A DNA stretch of 64,000 bases, from positions 1-64,000 of the forward strand of contig NZ_JAGGRI010000023.1 of NCBI RefSeq assembly GCF_018612875.1, in the 5' to 3' direction. The stretch comes from Lysobacter sp. ISL-50 (GTDB lineage Bacteria > Pseudomonadota > Gammaproteobacteria > Xanthomonadales > Xanthomonadaceae). This document shows, one piece after another, positions 43,501 through 52,936 of the stretch; the stretch's first letter is position 1; every line of letters starts with the position of its first letter. Below the pieces are notes generated by a model that was not told where the DNA came from, did not search any database, and worked only from the letters and a program-made list of their open reading frames with translations. Made by a program: the position numbers and the translations under genes.

Positions 43501-43704
43501 GGCCTGGGCACCGGCTCGGAGCTGCGCCAGCCGCTGGGCGTGGCGGTGGTCGGCGGCCTGCTGATCAGCCAGGTGTTGACGCTGTACAGCACGCCGGTGA
43601 TCTACCTGGCCCTGGACCGCCTGTTCCTGAGCCGCCGCCGCACCGCCGCGGCCGCGGCCGCGGCCACGGCCCCGGGCGCGGCCGCCGAACCGACCATGGC
43701 CTGA
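40561..43704 (+). CDS. RND efflux permease (MdtB/MuxB-like HAE1 family)
   Basis: Inner-membrane proton-driven pump of 1047 residues, full RND length. It starts [20 protein letters not shown], and the TM4 proton-relay pair is seen in [19 protein letters not shown]. The porter-domain sequences [20 protein letters not shown] and the C-terminal repeat half ([20 protein letters not shown]) are canonical. Translation starts inside the adaptor stop codon. Likely substrates are drugs, detergents or plant compounds; the heavy-metal-like regulator pair downstream does not make this a CzcA-type metal pump because the metal-relay motif of that subfamily is absent. Confidence 0.95.
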   Translation: MSGQPAARVSISGWFVRHPVATTLLTAAVLLLGLFALPRLPVAPLPQAEFPTIRISASLPGASPETMASAVATPLETQLTSVPGITEMTSTSALGSTNITLQFVLDKSIDTAAQEVQAAINNVSGRLPRDMPALPTWGKVNPADSPILVLSMNSELMPLTELSDLAETVLARNLSQINGVSEIFIAGQRRPAIRIQAEPERLAAVGLTLADLRTAARSSSVNQAKGAVVGAQRMSTLETNDQLFKPEDYQRLVVTYRNGAPVRLGEVAHVSFGAENDYVRAFPNGKDGVMLVVFRQPGANIINTTDAVLAALPKLRANLPASVDVSVFNDRTRTIRASLHEVELTLVLTVALVVAVMGLFLRQWSATLIVGAVLVVALVATFAAMYVFGFSLNNLTLVALVIAVGFVVDDAIVVVENIHRHREAGMPMLQAALQGSSEIGFTVLTIGLSLIAAFIPLLFMGGVVGRLFAEFALTVTVAILISIVASLTLAPMLASRFMRNAPRHDPHNQGFGARVMAGYDRSLRWALSHQRLMLVGFGVTLSIAIASYAYIPKGFFPLQDTAFVFGTTEAAQDISYDDMMAKHKQLAQIASTDPAIMSYGHSVGATGGSPTMSNGRFWFVLKDRGDRDVSSEQFIDRMRSKLSKVPGIAIYLRSAQDINIGAGPSRTQYLYALRDADSAELSVWADKLTQKLAQLPQLRDVSNDQQIGASIVRLAIDRTAAARFGFSAQDIDQVLYDAYGQRQINEFQTQTNQYKVILEIDPRMRGSIDSLAYFHLRSPLTGQMVPLSALARIEPPANGPLSISHNGLSPAVNISFNLAPNVALGDAVRAVEQAKTQIGMPASVSGNFQGSAQAFQDSLATQPLLIFAALLAVYIILGVLYESFVHPLTILSTLPSAGIGAVLMLWLWKLDFSIMALIGLVLLIGIVKKNGILLVDFAVDAQRNRGLGPVEAIHEACLTRFRPIMMTTIAALLGAIPLMVGLGTGSELRQPLGVAVVGGLLISQVLTLYSTPVIYLALDRLFLSRRRTAAAAAAATAPGAAAEPTMA

Positions 43705-43757
43705 GCGGAGCTGTACGATGCCCGCTGGCCCGCCACCGTCATGAACCGCACGCCGAG

Positions 43758-44474
43758 ATGAAACTGCTGATCGTCGAGGACGAAGTCAAAACCGCCGACT
43801 ATCTGCGCGACGGCCTGTCCGAGCAGGGCTGGACCGTGGACGTGGCGCGCGAAGGCCTCAGCGGCCTGCATCTGGCGCGCGAGTTCGACTACGACGTGAT
43901 CGTGCTGGATGTGATGCTGCCGGGCATGGACGGCTTCACCGTGCTGCGCGAGCTGCGCGCGCGCAAGCAGACGCCGGTGATCATGCTGACCGCGCGCGAC
44001 CGCGTGGACGATCGCGTCCACGGCCTGGGCGCGGGCGCCGACGATTATCTGGTCAAGCCGTTTTCCTTCATCGAATTGCTGGCGCGGCTGCAGGCGCTGG
44101 TGCGGCGCGGCCGCCAGCAGGAGCCGACCGAGCTGCAGATCGGCGATCTGCAGATCAACCTGCTCGCGCGCCGCGCTTTCCGCGACGGCACGCGCCTGGA
44201 CCTGACCGGCAAGGAGTTCGCGCTGCTGGCATTGCTGGCCCAGCGCCGCGGCCAGATCCTGTCCAAGACGGTGATCGCCGCGCAAGTGTGGGACATCAAT
44301 TTCGACAGCAATACCAACGTGGTCGAAGTGGCGATCAAGCGGCTGCGCGCCAAGATCGACGGCCCGTTCCGCAACAAGCTGCTGCACACCGTGCGCGGCA
44401 TGGGCTATGTGCTGGAAGCGCGCGAGGACGACCAGGACGATGCCGCGCCGCCGCCGGGACGGGTGCTGGCATGA
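43758..44474 (+). CDS. OmpR-family response regulator of the efflux operon
   Basis: A 238-residue two-domain regulator. The receiver starts [20 protein letters not shown], with phospho-acceptor D51 in [13 protein letters not shown] and the conserved Lys in [10 protein letters not shown]. The winged-helix domain carries [20 protein letters not shown] and [16 protein letters not shown]. It resembles the CusR/IrlR branch. It follows the permease by 53 bases and overlaps the kinase start as ATGA, so pump and sensor system probably form one operon with autoregulation. Confidence 0.94.
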   Translation: MKLLIVEDEVKTADYLRDGLSEQGWTVDVAREGLSGLHLAREFDYDVIVLDVMLPGMDGFTVLRELRARKQTPVIMLTARDRVDDRVHGLGAGADDYLVKPFSFIELLARLQALVRRGRQQEPTELQIGDLQINLLARRAFRDGTRLDLTGKEFALLALLAQRRGQILSKTVIAAQVWDINFDSNTNVVEVAIKRLRAKIDGPFRNKLLHTVRGMGYVLEAREDDQDDAAPPPGRVLA

Positions 44475-45886
44475 AGCCCTTGCGCGATCTGTCCATCGCC
44501 CAGCGCCTGGCGGCGATGTTCGCGCTGGCCGCGTTGCTGGTGTTCACCCTGGTCGGCGTCACTTTGTACAAAGTGCTGGAGACGCAGATCGTGCGTTACC
44601 AGCGCGCCGAACTGGAAACCAAGCTGCGCTACGTCGCCGGCAGCGTGGCGGTGTGCGACATGCGCGATCGCTGGTACAAGGTCAAGGACAAGGTCGAGAG
44701 CCTGACCTCCAGCGACCGCAGCACCAAGATATGGGCCTGGAGCGACGACTCGGGTTTCCGCATCGGCCACTCCACGCCCAAGGTGGAGGCGGCGAAAAAA
44801 CGCGATCGCGGCATGGGCCGCTTGTGGCTCGGCGACAGCAACGCGCCGTACCGGACCTTGGAAGAAGTGATTCCGCCGCGCGGCGAGCGGCCGCAGGTGC
44901 GGTTGTGGATCGGTATCGACTCGTGGCCCTACGTCGCCGCGCTGCGTTCGTTCGCCTGGGCGCTGGTCGCGCTCGGCGTGGTCGGCACCGCGCTGGTCGC
45001 CTTGCTCGGCCATTGGATCGCCCTGGTCGGCCTGCGGCCGTTGCAGCGCCTGTCCAGCCAGGCGCAGAGGCTGAGTCCGAGCAATCTGTCGCAACGCCTG
45101 CAGCCGACCGAACTGCCGCCGGAACTGGGCCGGCTGACCGGCGCGTTCAACGGCGCGCTCGACCGGTTGGAGGCGGCGTACACGCGCCTGGACGCGTTCA
45201 ACGCCGACGTCGCCCACGAGCTGCGTACGCCGCTGACCAACCTGATGGGCCAGACCCAGGTCGCGCTGTCGCGGCCGCGCGAAGTCGCGCAGTTGGAGGA
45301 CGTGCTGCAGTCGAATCTGGAAGAACTCGAACGCATGCGCGGCATCGTCAACGACATGCTGTTCCTGTCGCGCGCCGACCAGGGCGACATCGCCCTGGAC
45401 CGGGTTTGCGTGCCGCTGGCCGCCGAAGTCGCCAAGACCGGCGAGTTCATGGAATACCTGCTGGAAGAAGCCGGCATGCGCCTGCGCATCGACGGCGCCG
45501 CCGATGCCTGGATCGACACCTCGCTGTTCCGCCGCGCCATCACCAACCTGCTGCACAACGCCGTCCAGCACGCCACCCCGGGTTCGGAGATCGTGGTGGA
45601 GTTGCGCGAAGGCGTCGGCGCGGCAAGCGAATGCGGCACCGGCGCCAGCGTGGCGGTGCGCAATCTCGGCAGCAGCGTGGAGGCCGAGCATCTGGTGCGC
45701 ATGTTCGACCGTTTCTATCGGGTGGATGCGGCGCGCCAGCATCGGGGCGAGCGGCATCACGGTTTGGGGCTGTCGATCGTCAAGGCGATCGCCGCGTTGC
45801 ATGGCGGCAATGTGTTCGCCAGCAGCGGCGATGGCGCGACGACGGTGGGATTCAGTCTGGCCGCGCCGGAGAGCGTCAAAGCTTGA
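44471..45886 (+). CDS. Sensor histidine kinase of the efflux operon
   Basis: A 471-residue membrane kinase of the heavy-metal-sensor (CusS/IrlS-like) type. TM1 is [20 protein letters not shown], a periplasmic loop of about 120 residues follows, and TM2 is [20 protein letters not shown]. Then come HAMP, the DHp domain with H249 in [15 protein letters not shown], and an ATPase domain with N box [11 protein letters not shown]-like sequence and [18 protein letters not shown]. Its ligand is unknown. It is last in the operon and is followed directly by a family B hairpin. Confidence 0.94.
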   Translation: MKPLRDLSIAQRLAAMFALAALLVFTLVGVTLYKVLETQIVRYQRAELETKLRYVAGSVAVCDMRDRWYKVKDKVESLTSSDRSTKIWAWSDDSGFRIGHSTPKVEAAKKRDRGMGRLWLGDSNAPYRTLEEVIPPRGERPQVRLWIGIDSWPYVAALRSFAWALVALGVVGTALVALLGHWIALVGLRPLQRLSSQAQRLSPSNLSQRLQPTELPPELGRLTGAFNGALDRLEAAYTRLDAFNADVAHELRTPLTNLMGQTQVALSRPREVAQLEDVLQSNLEELERMRGIVNDMLFLSRADQGDIALDRVCVPLAAEVAKTGEFMEYLLEEAGMRLRIDGAADAWIDTSLFRRAITNLLHNAVQHATPGSEIVVELREGVGAASECGTGASVAVRNLGSSVEAEHLVRMFDRFYRVDAARQHRGERHHGLGLSIVKAIAALHGGNVFASSGDGATTVGFSLAAPESVKA

Positions 45887-45940
45887 ATGCGGGGCAGTGG
45901 GCTGTCGCCACCGGGTCGGCGCGAAAGCCCCGAGGACTTT

Positions 45941-46032
45941 TGTAGGAGGGGCTTCAGCCCCGATGCTCTTCGGCCAGAAATCCTTTTTCATCACATCTGA
46001 TCGAACAACATCGGGGCTGAAGCCCCTCCCAC
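45941..46032. repeat. Family B hairpin abutting a truncated gene
   Basis: TGTAGGAGGGGCTTCAGCCC and GGGGCTGAAGCCCCTCCCAC face each other across about 50 bp. The right arm ends six bases before the surviving part of the anti-sigma gene begins, and the left arm lies about 55 bp after the kinase stop. Confidence 0.9.
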
Positions 46033-46037
46033 TTGGG

Positions 46038-46727
46038 GTGCTGGATGCGAGCGAACGCCGGCTCGCGGAGTTGCGTATCGAAACCGAGCCCGCGTTCGGA
46101 CGGTTGGTCGCCGACTGGGAACGCCGCTTCGCCGCGTTGATCGCTCAGATCGACCCGGCCGCCGTGCCCGCGCACCTGTGGCCGCGCCTGCGCAGCCGCC
46201 TGGGCTGGTCGCCGGTGGAAGGCGCACCGCCGCGCGGGCTGTGGAACAGCGTCGGCTTGTGGCGCGCCACCGCCGCGCTGGCCGCGGCCTTGGCCGTGGT
46301 CGCGCTGTTGTTCGACCGCGCGCCGGCGCCGACACCGCCGCCGCTGGTGCAGCAACCGCCGGTGCGACTGCCGCCGGTGGAAGCCGAGCCGACCCGTCCG
46401 GTCACGCGGCTGGCGCGCGACGACGGCAGCACCGGCTGGCTGGCCACGGTCGATCGGCGCCAGTCCAAGGTGCTGATGGCGCCGGTGCCCGGGCCCGGAG
46501 ACGCGCAGGGGCGCATCGCCGAGCGGCGGCTGATTCCCAAGGGCGAGGCGCCGCGTTCGCTGGGCCTGGTGTCGACGCAGGTGGCGCATTCGGTGCCGGT
46601 CCCGGCCGATTTGCTGTCCAAACGGGTGGCCGGCGCGACCCTGGCGATCAGCCTGGAACCGCCGACCGGCGTGCCGCATAGCGCACCGACCGGGCCGATC
46701 ATCGCCAAGGGCGGTCTGTCGCGGTGA
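46038..46727 (+). pseudogene. Anti-sigma-K (RskA-like) factor lacking its N-terminus
   Basis: The reading frame starts inside a known family block: GVLDASERRLAELRIETEPA, then FGRLVADWERRFAALIAQID and PAHLWPRLRSRLGW, as found around residues 25-85 of RskA-type anti-sigma factors. A membrane helix (WRATAALAAALAVVALLFD) and a C-terminal RskA domain (TGWLATVDRRQSKVLMAPVP, TLAISLEPPTGVPHSAPTGP) follow intact. The sigma-binding N-terminal part and the usual upstream ECF sigma gene are missing, and a family B repeat sits exactly at the break. The frame runs on upstream through the repeat, so a chimeric product or a GTG start at 46038 is possible. Confidence 0.8.
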
Positions 46728-46819
46728 ACCCCGGGCCGCGGCGTCCCGCGCCGTGGCCGGGTCCGAGCTGTGTGGCCCCGGGAGGGGCCGCCGGCTGAAA
46801 AAAAGTTGTCACGCAACCG

Positions 46820-46849
46820 TTGACAGCGGAGGCGCCGCAACGCAACATA
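46820..46849 (+). promoter_or_regulatory. Possible promoter of tRNA-Leu
   Basis: A perfect TTGACA lies at 46820-46825. About 18 bases downstream is AACATA, a weak -10 match. The tRNA begins 45 bases later, a normal leader distance. Confidence 0.5.
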
Positions 46850-46893
46850 CGCCTCCTCGCAGCGGCGACGGTTCATCGAAACCGCAGCGATTG

Positions 46894-46978
<85 letters not shown>

Positions 46979-47020
46979 TACAAGCAGCTCTGTACAGCTC
47001 TCAACGTCTCAGAAATGCAC

Positions 47021-47049
47021 AAAAACCCGCGCGAAAGCGCGGGTTTTTT
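47021..47049 (+). terminator. Terminator after tRNA-Leu
   Basis: AAAACCCGCGC and GCGCGGGTTTTTT pair around GAAA, a strong Rho-independent terminator 42 bases past the tRNA. Confidence 0.93.
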
Positions 47050-47163
47050 GTTTCTGGGAGGGTCTATCTGTCTCCCAGCAGCTCGCCCGCTCCGTGACCA
47101 AAGCTGTGTACAAGTCGCTGGCCTCGGCTGAGACTTGTACACGCGCACCGAGGACCGCGAGAA

Positions 47164-47667
47164 ATGGGGAAATTGACAGACAAGGCGCTGCGCGCGATCA
47201 AGCCGCAAGAGCGCATCTACAACATCGCAGACGGCGACGGGCTGTCTCTTGAGGTATGGCCGAACGGTGGTCGCTACTGGCGCTTCCGATATCGATTTGC
47301 CGGGAAGGCCAAGCGGCTGAGCCTGGGCGTCTACCCGGAAGTCTCTTTGAAGGAGGCGCGCGACAGTCTCACTGTCGCCAGGGCGACGCTTCGGGGCGGT
47401 GTTGATCCGTCCCGTGACCGGAAAGAAGCTAAGCAGGCCCTGCTCACCGCTGAAGACCGCGATTTCTCCAAAGTTGCTGCCGACTGGCTGGCGTACAACA
47501 GGCCCGGCTGGGCATCAGAGACCTATCGAAAGGCTAGCTATGTCGTTGAACAATGTTTGCAGCCTTTCTGCGCGTCGGCGGAGGTCCCTATCGGCCAAGA
47601 CACGGCGCATGCAACGTCACTGCTCTTGGGGACGAGCACCAATTCTAAATCGCCCAGGGTTTCATAG
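47164..47667 (+). pseudogene. Truncated P4-type tyrosine integrase (N-terminal part)
   Basis: The first roughly 137 residues are the DUF4102 arm-binding domain and the start of the core-binding domain of P4-family integrases: GKLTDKALRAIKPQERIYNI, DGDGLSLEVWPNGGRYWRFR, RLSLGVYPEVSLKEARD and AADWLAYNRPGWASETYRK. The similarity then stops and the frame closes after about 30 unrelated residues. The catalytic domain with its R-H-R-Y residues is absent. It is oriented away from tRNA-Leu, the usual island layout. The fragment cannot catalyse integration or excision. Confidence 0.88.
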
Positions 47668-48585
47668 CCGCTCCCCGGGCGAGACCACTCCGCAGTTCCC
47701 AGCTGTCTCACGCTGGCCAATACCACTCGCGCCGGCCCGCCGACTGGGGCTAGTGGGGGTCGTTGGGGGCTAATAAGGCCCAATGAGGGCTATTGGGGGT
47801 TGGTGGAGCGTGGGCAACCGGAATCCAACTCTCTTGATTACCCAGGGTTATCCACAAGTACCCATCGTTACCTAGGATCATGATGGCGCGACGCCAACCG
47901 CGTTTGATCGCGCCATACCAGATCCTGAATTACCGCTCGTCGGAAACCGCCTGAGACGTTGACCTGACGCGACTGTTCGGTCCGTTGGTCTGACAGCAAT
48001 CGACGGCACGATGCCGCGAGTAGGGGCTCGGGCGACGCGGCGTACGGACAGCTAACAGGGGATCACATGCGTCAGACAGGGGTGACACTCATATTACTTG
48101 GATGCCTACGTCAGCGAGGATCTTGCTGTGCTGCACTCGTACTTCGGTCCACTGGTTCGAGTGTCTGCCGCGGCTGACTAGCGCTCGTTCTCACCAGCCT
48201 TGTGTCGCGCCGCGGGCTTCTCGGGTCATGCCGAGGCTGATCGGCGCGTGGGCCGCTTAAGGCATGCGCACGCCGGAATGTTTCCGAGCTGGCTTGAGCC
48301 CAGCCCGCCAAGCGAAGCGTGGGCAATGAGCGGGCAGCCCGGGACTACTCCGGCTCCCACAGTTCGGTGGCTATAGACCGCTATCGGCCATTGGTGGTCC
48401 CTCAAACTGACCGCTGGGATGCGTATTGATCAGCTTTATCATCAGCACCGGCACCGCGACATCGACAGTAACGAGACAGTTACTACTTGCGCGTCGGTGT
48501 CGGCTGCACCGCGACTGATCGGTGCTACAGTTGAGCGCGGCGTTGGCGCCGGCACCTCGGAACACTGCACAAAAGGGGATCGGGG
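47668..48585. other. Gene-free island stretch
   Basis: About 900 bp with stops in all frames and no frame I can support. It contains a run of G-rich near-repeats at 47745-47800 (GGGCTAGTGGGGG, GGGGGCTAATAAGG, GAGGGCTATTGGGGG). Short frames here have no recognisable protein character. It is probably what remains of deleted integrase and island genes. Confidence 0.6.
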
Positions 48586-49977
48586 ATGAGAATGCTCAAG
48601 GTGCTAGCCGCCATAGGTCTGTTTGTGTGCGCTGCGGGGCCCGCGGCTGCACAGTCTTACAAAGTAGGCAGTTGCAACGACCAGATGGGGAAACTCGAGA
48701 TTGTCGAGTCGATTCAGCACTTTCCCGGAGGCCAATCGAACAAGGTCACACAGTTCGTCCGGCCTGGCCTGTGGGGTCCACAGCAGGTCTATGACTCGAT
48801 ACCGGATGGTTCGGGCATCCATCTGGCGCAGATCAAATCGGGCGCCGCAGGTGTCGCGTTCTGGCTCGCACGGAATGGCAACCTCGTCGCCACGAACCAA
48901 TATGGCTGGCAAATCGTAGGTGCTTGCCAGTATCAAACTGCGTGGGCAGAGCAGTTCCCAGCGCCCGTCTTCGTTCCCGCGCCGCAGCCCGTTCCGTTTG
49001 CCCTCGGTGCAGACGTGCTGGCTGAGATGCCGACCATCACCTCGGTCAACGGCGCGCAGATTCCGGCCGGCATCCTTCAGCCGGGCGTGCTCCCTGGCGT
49101 GCCGGCGCTGATGTCTCTGGATGAAGCACGCGAGTGCTACGAGCGGGCCGACGGTGATCAGGATGAGCTGTTCCTCTGCGGCGCCGAAAAGGCGATGGGA
49201 AGCAAGGAGCGCGCGGCAGCCGAGTGCGTGCGATCGGCACCCGACAACACCGCGGCGGGCCTGTGCTTGCTTGGCAACCAACTTCCCGACGCGCAGGCGA
49301 AGGCGGCCAAAGACGTGGCGGACTGTTACCAGAAACACGGGGCGAGCTGGAACGATTACCCAGTTTGCATGGCGGAAAAGCAGGCAGATCCCCAAACGGC
49401 CCGGCTAATCAACTGCGCGCGTCAGCAGATGCAACAGGGCCAGCAGCCTGACTACTGGACAATGGGCTACTGCGCGTTCGGACGGGCGCTGCTCAATCCC
49501 AATCCGGAATCGACGATTGCGATCCAGTGCGCGCTGGCGACGAAAGGACAGCCTGGCCCGTTTGTGGGTTGCGCGGGCGGCAGGTTGCTCTACCGCGAGC
49601 TGGACAAGTGCCTGAATGATGGAATCGGCGGCGACGACGGTTGCTTCGGAAAGAACAACACGCTCACCAAAGCCTACGATCGCGTCGAGGAGGAGCTGCG
49701 CAAGGCGCTAGGCGGTAACAGCGTGGCCTTCAAGGCCTGGCAAGCAGCGCGTCTGAGCATGGACCCGCACCAGATGGCTGAGGCGGCCCGCAAAGTAAGG
49801 AATGAGCTCAATCAGGCTATCGCCAACGGCAACGCAGCGATGAAGCAGGCCGGTAAAGATGCGATGGAATGGGTCGATGCGGCCACCCCGGACATCACGG
49901 TCAGCACCTCAGGCATCAAGATCGAGGGCGTTAAGGTAGGGCAGATCGGCAAGGGCCTGAAGTGCTGCAAGCTCTGA
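48586..49977 (+). CDS. Secreted protein with six tandem cysteine-pair repeats
   Basis: A 463-residue exported protein. The signal peptide is LKVLAAIGLFVCAAGPAAAQ. Residues about 24-115 form a compact domain with GSCNDQMGKLEIVESIQHFP and ending YGWQIVGACQYQ, probably closed by one disulfide. A Pro-rich linker follows. From C184 to C353 there are six units of 22-37 residues, each with two cysteines 10-16 residues apart (ECYERADGDQDELFLC, ECVRSAPDNTAAGLC, DCYQKHGASWNDYPVC, and so on). The tail is helical (AYDRVEEELRKALGGNSVAF) and ends GKGLKCCKL. I do not recognise a characterised family. The downstream lipoprotein-like gene is 20 bases away and probably in the same operon. Confidence 0.85.
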   Translation: MRMLKVLAAIGLFVCAAGPAAAQSYKVGSCNDQMGKLEIVESIQHFPGGQSNKVTQFVRPGLWGPQQVYDSIPDGSGIHLAQIKSGAAGVAFWLARNGNLVATNQYGWQIVGACQYQTAWAEQFPAPVFVPAPQPVPFALGADVLAEMPTITSVNGAQIPAGILQPGVLPGVPALMSLDEARECYERADGDQDELFLCGAEKAMGSKERAAAECVRSAPDNTAAGLCLLGNQLPDAQAKAAKDVADCYQKHGASWNDYPVCMAEKQADPQTARLINCARQQMQQGQQPDYWTMGYCAFGRALLNPNPESTIAIQCALATKGQPGPFVGCAGGRLLYRELDKCLNDGIGGDDGCFGKNNTLTKAYDRVEEELRKALGGNSVAFKAWQAARLSMDPHQMAEAARKVRNELNQAIANGNAAMKQAGKDAMEWVDAATPDITVSTSGIKIEGVKVGQIGKGLKCCKL

Positions 49978-49997
49978 ACATTTGAATAGGAGGAAAC

Positions 49998-50258
49998 ATG
50001 CGTACCTGCCCGCTCTGCGTCGTTGCTCTTGCATGCTCATTCGCAGCCTCCTGCGCGACTACCGCTCCGGATCAGCCGGATGAAATGGTCGCAGCGGTGG
50101 CAGTTCCCGTCGTCTACCGTCTCCACGCCTGCGCTGATTCCGCCCATCACAATTGCGACGCCGTGAGCGAGCATTCAAGCAGTGGTGCCTGCGAAACAGC
50201 GAAGAAGGCCTACCTCGCCGCGCATCCGACACATTCGGCCGGCTGCATGAAGAAGTGA
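49998..50258 (+). CDS. Small cysteine-rich exported protein or lipoprotein
   Basis: An 86-residue protein with a hydrophobic start (CPLCVVALACSFAASCATT) whose FAASC could be a lipobox, although the -3 residue is not ideal. The mature part has four cysteines (HACADSAHHNCDAVSEHSSS, ACETAKKAYLAAHPTHSAGC). A perfect AGGAGG precedes the ATG. It follows the cysteine-repeat protein by 20 bases, so both are likely made together and may meet in the envelope. Function unknown. Confidence 0.75.
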   Translation: MRTCPLCVVALACSFAASCATTAPDQPDEMVAAVAVPVVYRLHACADSAHHNCDAVSEHSSSGACETAKKAYLAAHPTHSAGCMKK

Positions 50259-50720
50259 TCACCCGCATCAGTTCACGGGTGAAGTGACCCATGGGGCGCC
50301 GCAAAGAGTAGCGGCATGCGGGCAAGGACGCCTCCCGCTGTTATCCCAACCCACTCTATCGTGACCGCGGCTGGACAAACAATTAGTCGTGCCTGCAAGC
50401 GAGGATTCTCGCCTGAGGCGTACACCGCACTGGCGCTGCCACCGACCGATGGGGCCGGTGTATGTTTTTCCGCAACCTGACCTTCTTCCGTATTCCCGCC
50501 TCCCTCAACTTCGATGCGCTCATGAATTGGGGGGCTTGGGGTTGATATTCGCTTAGGGTCGAAAGCAGCACCAGCGGCGGGCAAGGCCGAGAAGCCGGAT
50601 CCAGCCACAGCTAGCTCATGCTGATAGCAGACCATTGGGCGCCCTTCCGTTAGCCGGCTCGTCTCGCTCAATGAGACACAGATTGACTACCGTCCGCGGA
50701 ACATCGAGCGGGGTGCCCCC
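50259..50720. other. Gene-free island stretch
   Basis: No frame here has a ribosome site plus protein-like composition on either strand; the longest (about 60-130 codons, minus strand) are Arg/Pro-rich and unconvincing. No repeats or hairpins of note. Confidence 0.5.
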
Positions 50721-50945
50721 ATGCCGAACGTGCTTGTAGATACCCGCGTTTCCCTGATTCCGCTAGGTCAGCCGGTCCGCTGGAATGCGAAGAATCAGCA
50801 GGTCAGTGACGAGGATTTCCATCTCATCGCGGAGCGCCTGCGCGAGCTCGAAGAGATCGGGGTGGTCGCGATCTCTGCCGCTAGGCGAGAGTCATTCAGT
50901 GGTCGCCGACGATGGTCGGCGATTTTCTTTGAGCGCCTGCGCTAA
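50721..50945 (+). CDS. Possible small protein, function unknown
   Basis: A 74-codon frame reading MPNVLVDTRVSLIPLGQPVR, then QVSDEDFHLIAERLRELEEI and GVVAISAARRESFSGR. The first 60 residues look like a genuine small soluble protein with one helix. The last residues run through a hairpin (TCGCCGAC/GTCGGCGA followed by TTTTCTTT, 50901-50930) that looks like a terminator, so the true 3' end may have been altered. Confidence 0.45.
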   Translation: MPNVLVDTRVSLIPLGQPVRWNAKNQQVSDEDFHLIAERLRELEEIGVVAISAARRESFSGRRRWSAIFFERLR

Positions 50946-51001
50946 CGCATCATCTGACCGTTGACGGTCGCTGCCGCGAGCCGTGCCAGAGCGTTAGTCG
51001 C

Positions 51002-51031
51002 AAGGAAGGGGCAGTGCCCCTCCCTTTCTTC
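51002..51031 (+). terminator. Probable bidirectional terminator
   Basis: AAGGAAGGGGC and GCCCCTCCCTT pair around AGT, with TTCTTC after and AAGG before it. It separates the small frame at 50721 from the membrane protein at 51163. Confidence 0.55.
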
Positions 51032-51162
51032 ATTGAAGCGTAGCCGGCGTCCCCTCACCAACACGGCCCTGACTTCCCGTTCGGGCCCGCAGCGCTTGGT
51101 CCGAAACGCCGCGCCCGGTTCGCGCAGGGTACTCTCACGGCTTCAACGGCCTGGGGTGGATC

Positions 51163-51552
51163 ATGTTGGACCGACTGAACGGCTGGCAGCGCATCGGCGT
51201 GGTTGCGACAGGCCTTTGGTTCGCCTTCATCGTCTGCGTAGGCGCGCTGGAGGGCGGGATTACGCAGCGGGTGGCGGGAGCCCCGGCGGAGTACGAGTAC
51301 GTTCCGCGCACCCCTTGTACCCCGGACCCGCCCCGACCTGACGGAAGCATCAGCTTTGAGGAAGGTTTGGGGCAGCCGCCGTGTACAGATGCCCGGTTGA
51401 TCAGGGAGGAAGTGCCGGAGGTCTATCGCACGAATTGGGGCGCCATGTTCTTGGCGGCCATCATCCCCGCTATCTTGGCTTGGCTGCTTGTCTACGGCAC
51501 CATCGGGGCGGTCCGGTGGGTCGCAAAGGGGTTCCGGGAAGGGCGGCAGTAA
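51163..51552 (+). CDS. Two-helix membrane protein of unknown function
   Basis: A 129-residue protein with TM1 near the start (IGVVATGLWFAFIVCVGALEG), a periplasmic loop of about 60 residues with two cysteines (RTPCTPDPPRPDG, LGQPPCTDARLI), and TM2 (WGAMFLAAIIPAILAWLLVYG), ending in a basic tail. The start ATG has GGGGTGG upstream. This layout is common in small island-encoded proteins; no function can be assigned. Confidence 0.7.
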   Translation: MLDRLNGWQRIGVVATGLWFAFIVCVGALEGGITQRVAGAPAEYEYVPRTPCTPDPPRPDGSISFEEGLGQPPCTDARLIREEVPEVYRTNWGAMFLAAIIPAILAWLLVYGTIGAVRWVAKGFREGRQ

Positions 51553-52042
51553 CGGGATTGAGGGCGGCAGGGCAGGTCAAACGGCCAAGGGGCAAGCCGG
51601 CCCTTGACGCGCCGGGCACTGCCAGAATGCACATTGCGATGGAGTTGCGTCGGCGACAATTCTGATCTGGAGGCCACGGTAGGCCGGATTTTCCGGACGG
51701 AAGGTCCGCTATCCCACCTGCGGGATGTTCGTCGGCGTGCCCTGGTGTTCCCTAGCGTGCAGAGACTGTTTTGAACTCGGGAGCCGTGGGCGCGCCAGTT
51801 TCTAGCGGTGAACCCTCTCCGCTCTCCGCACGCCCCTCTGAAAGCCCCAGTCCTGGCGGCCTTCCGCGAGGGGCGTTTGGTTTTGGGCTTCTGGCCAGAC
51901 CGCCGAAACGGTCCGTTTTCCCCTCTCTCCACCCCGTTTTTCTCCGGTCGGTTGGTCCTGAGACCAAACGCTCGTGTGCGCAAAGCGCCAAAAACAAGGT
52001 GGATTTCGCCGGCCTATTTTCTACGTTGGATTCGGACTTAGG
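51553..52042. other. Gene-free stretch before the response regulator
   Basis: Frames on both strands are short or Arg/Pro-rich. The base composition alternates between pyrimidine-rich (CCCTCTCTCC) and purine-rich blocks. Nothing here can be assigned. Confidence 0.5.
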
Positions 52043-52714
52043 TTATCCGTCGCGATACGAACCGCAAGAACTGGCCTTGCCGGCAGGCGGAATCAACCCG
52101 CAATCCATGGCCAGCCGTGCCAGTGCAATCTCGCCGCGCACCCCGAGCTTGGCCATCACCTTCGCCCGCACGGTGCGGATGGTGGACTCCGTCAGATCCA
52201 ACTCCAGCGCGATTTCGGCGTTGCGCCTGCCATGCACCATGAGCAATGCGACCTCCAGTTGGCGCGGGCTGAGTTGGTCGAATGGCGTCGTCTCAAACAG
52301 CACCCGCGCGCCCAGCGTGTCGTCCAGATAACGCCGACCGGCGGCAACCTCGCGCACCGCGCGGATGACCGCACTCCCGTCGCGCGCCTTCGACACGTAA
52401 CCCATCGCGCCGGCGGCCAACAGACGGCGCGGCACCGGTCCGCCCTCGACAACCGAGACGATTAGAACCTTCAGATCGGGATGCTCCGCTAGCAGTCGCC
52501 GGGTGACTTCCAAGCCATCCATATCCGGCAAGTGGAAGTCGCACAGCACCACGTCGACACGACGGCGTGCGATGGCGACCAGCGCGTCCTTACCGTTGGC
52601 TGCCTCGCCCACGACGCGGAAGTCCTTCTGCGTCTCCAGCACCCACGTCATCCCGATGCGAACTAGCGGATGATCGTCGATCACAAACAAGCGAATCATT
52701 TTCGTCCCCGGCAT
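52043..52714 (-). CDS. NarL/FixJ-family (LuxR-type) response regulator
   Basis: A 223-residue two-domain regulator. The receiver is IRLFVIDDHPLVRIGMTWVL with phospho-acceptor D59 in VVLCDFHLPDMDGLEV; the output domain is a LuxR helix-turn-helix (LSPRQLEVALLMVHGRRNAE, LDLTESTIRTVRAKVMAKLG). It resembles GacA/UvrY-type regulators. Start ATG 52714 has GGAG close by; ATG 52699 (MIRLF) is the alternative and matches family N-termini better. No cognate kinase is adjacent. It is divergent from the RHS locus across 220 bp, so it might regulate it. Confidence 0.9.
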   Translation of the reverse strand: MPGTKMIRLFVIDDHPLVRIGMTWVLETQKDFRVVGEAANGKDALVAIARRRVDVVLCDFHLPDMDGLEVTRRLLAEHPDLKVLIVSVVEGGPVPRRLLAAGAMGYVSKARDGSAVIRAVREVAAGRRYLDDTLGARVLFETTPFDQLSPRQLEVALLMVHGRRNAEIALELDLTESTIRTVRAKVMAKLGVRGEIALARLAMDCGLIPPAGKASSCGSYRDG

Positions 52715-52936
52715 AACGCTCCGGGGACAAACTTAACCAACACACTCGCGGCGCTATCAATTCAATCATTTCAAATTTGCTTTTCGCTGAGTCGAATCTC
52801 GGCGCAACGCAGTGTAGAGATAGACGAACGCTGAAATCATCTCGGCAAACGCGCAAACAAAATCAGAGCTTTCCTACAGCATCGCCACCTTCGCTTTTGT
52901 TAGCGTCTTCCGCCTCCCTGATTGCTGGAGCATGCG

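Noticed and set aside
48111-48326. 71-codon minus-strand frame
   Set aside because: Ser/Arg-rich, no ribosome site, in a gene-free stretch.
51492-51983. 163-codon minus-strand frame
   Set aside because: Basic, Arg/Pro-rich, overlaps the end of a better-supported membrane protein gene.
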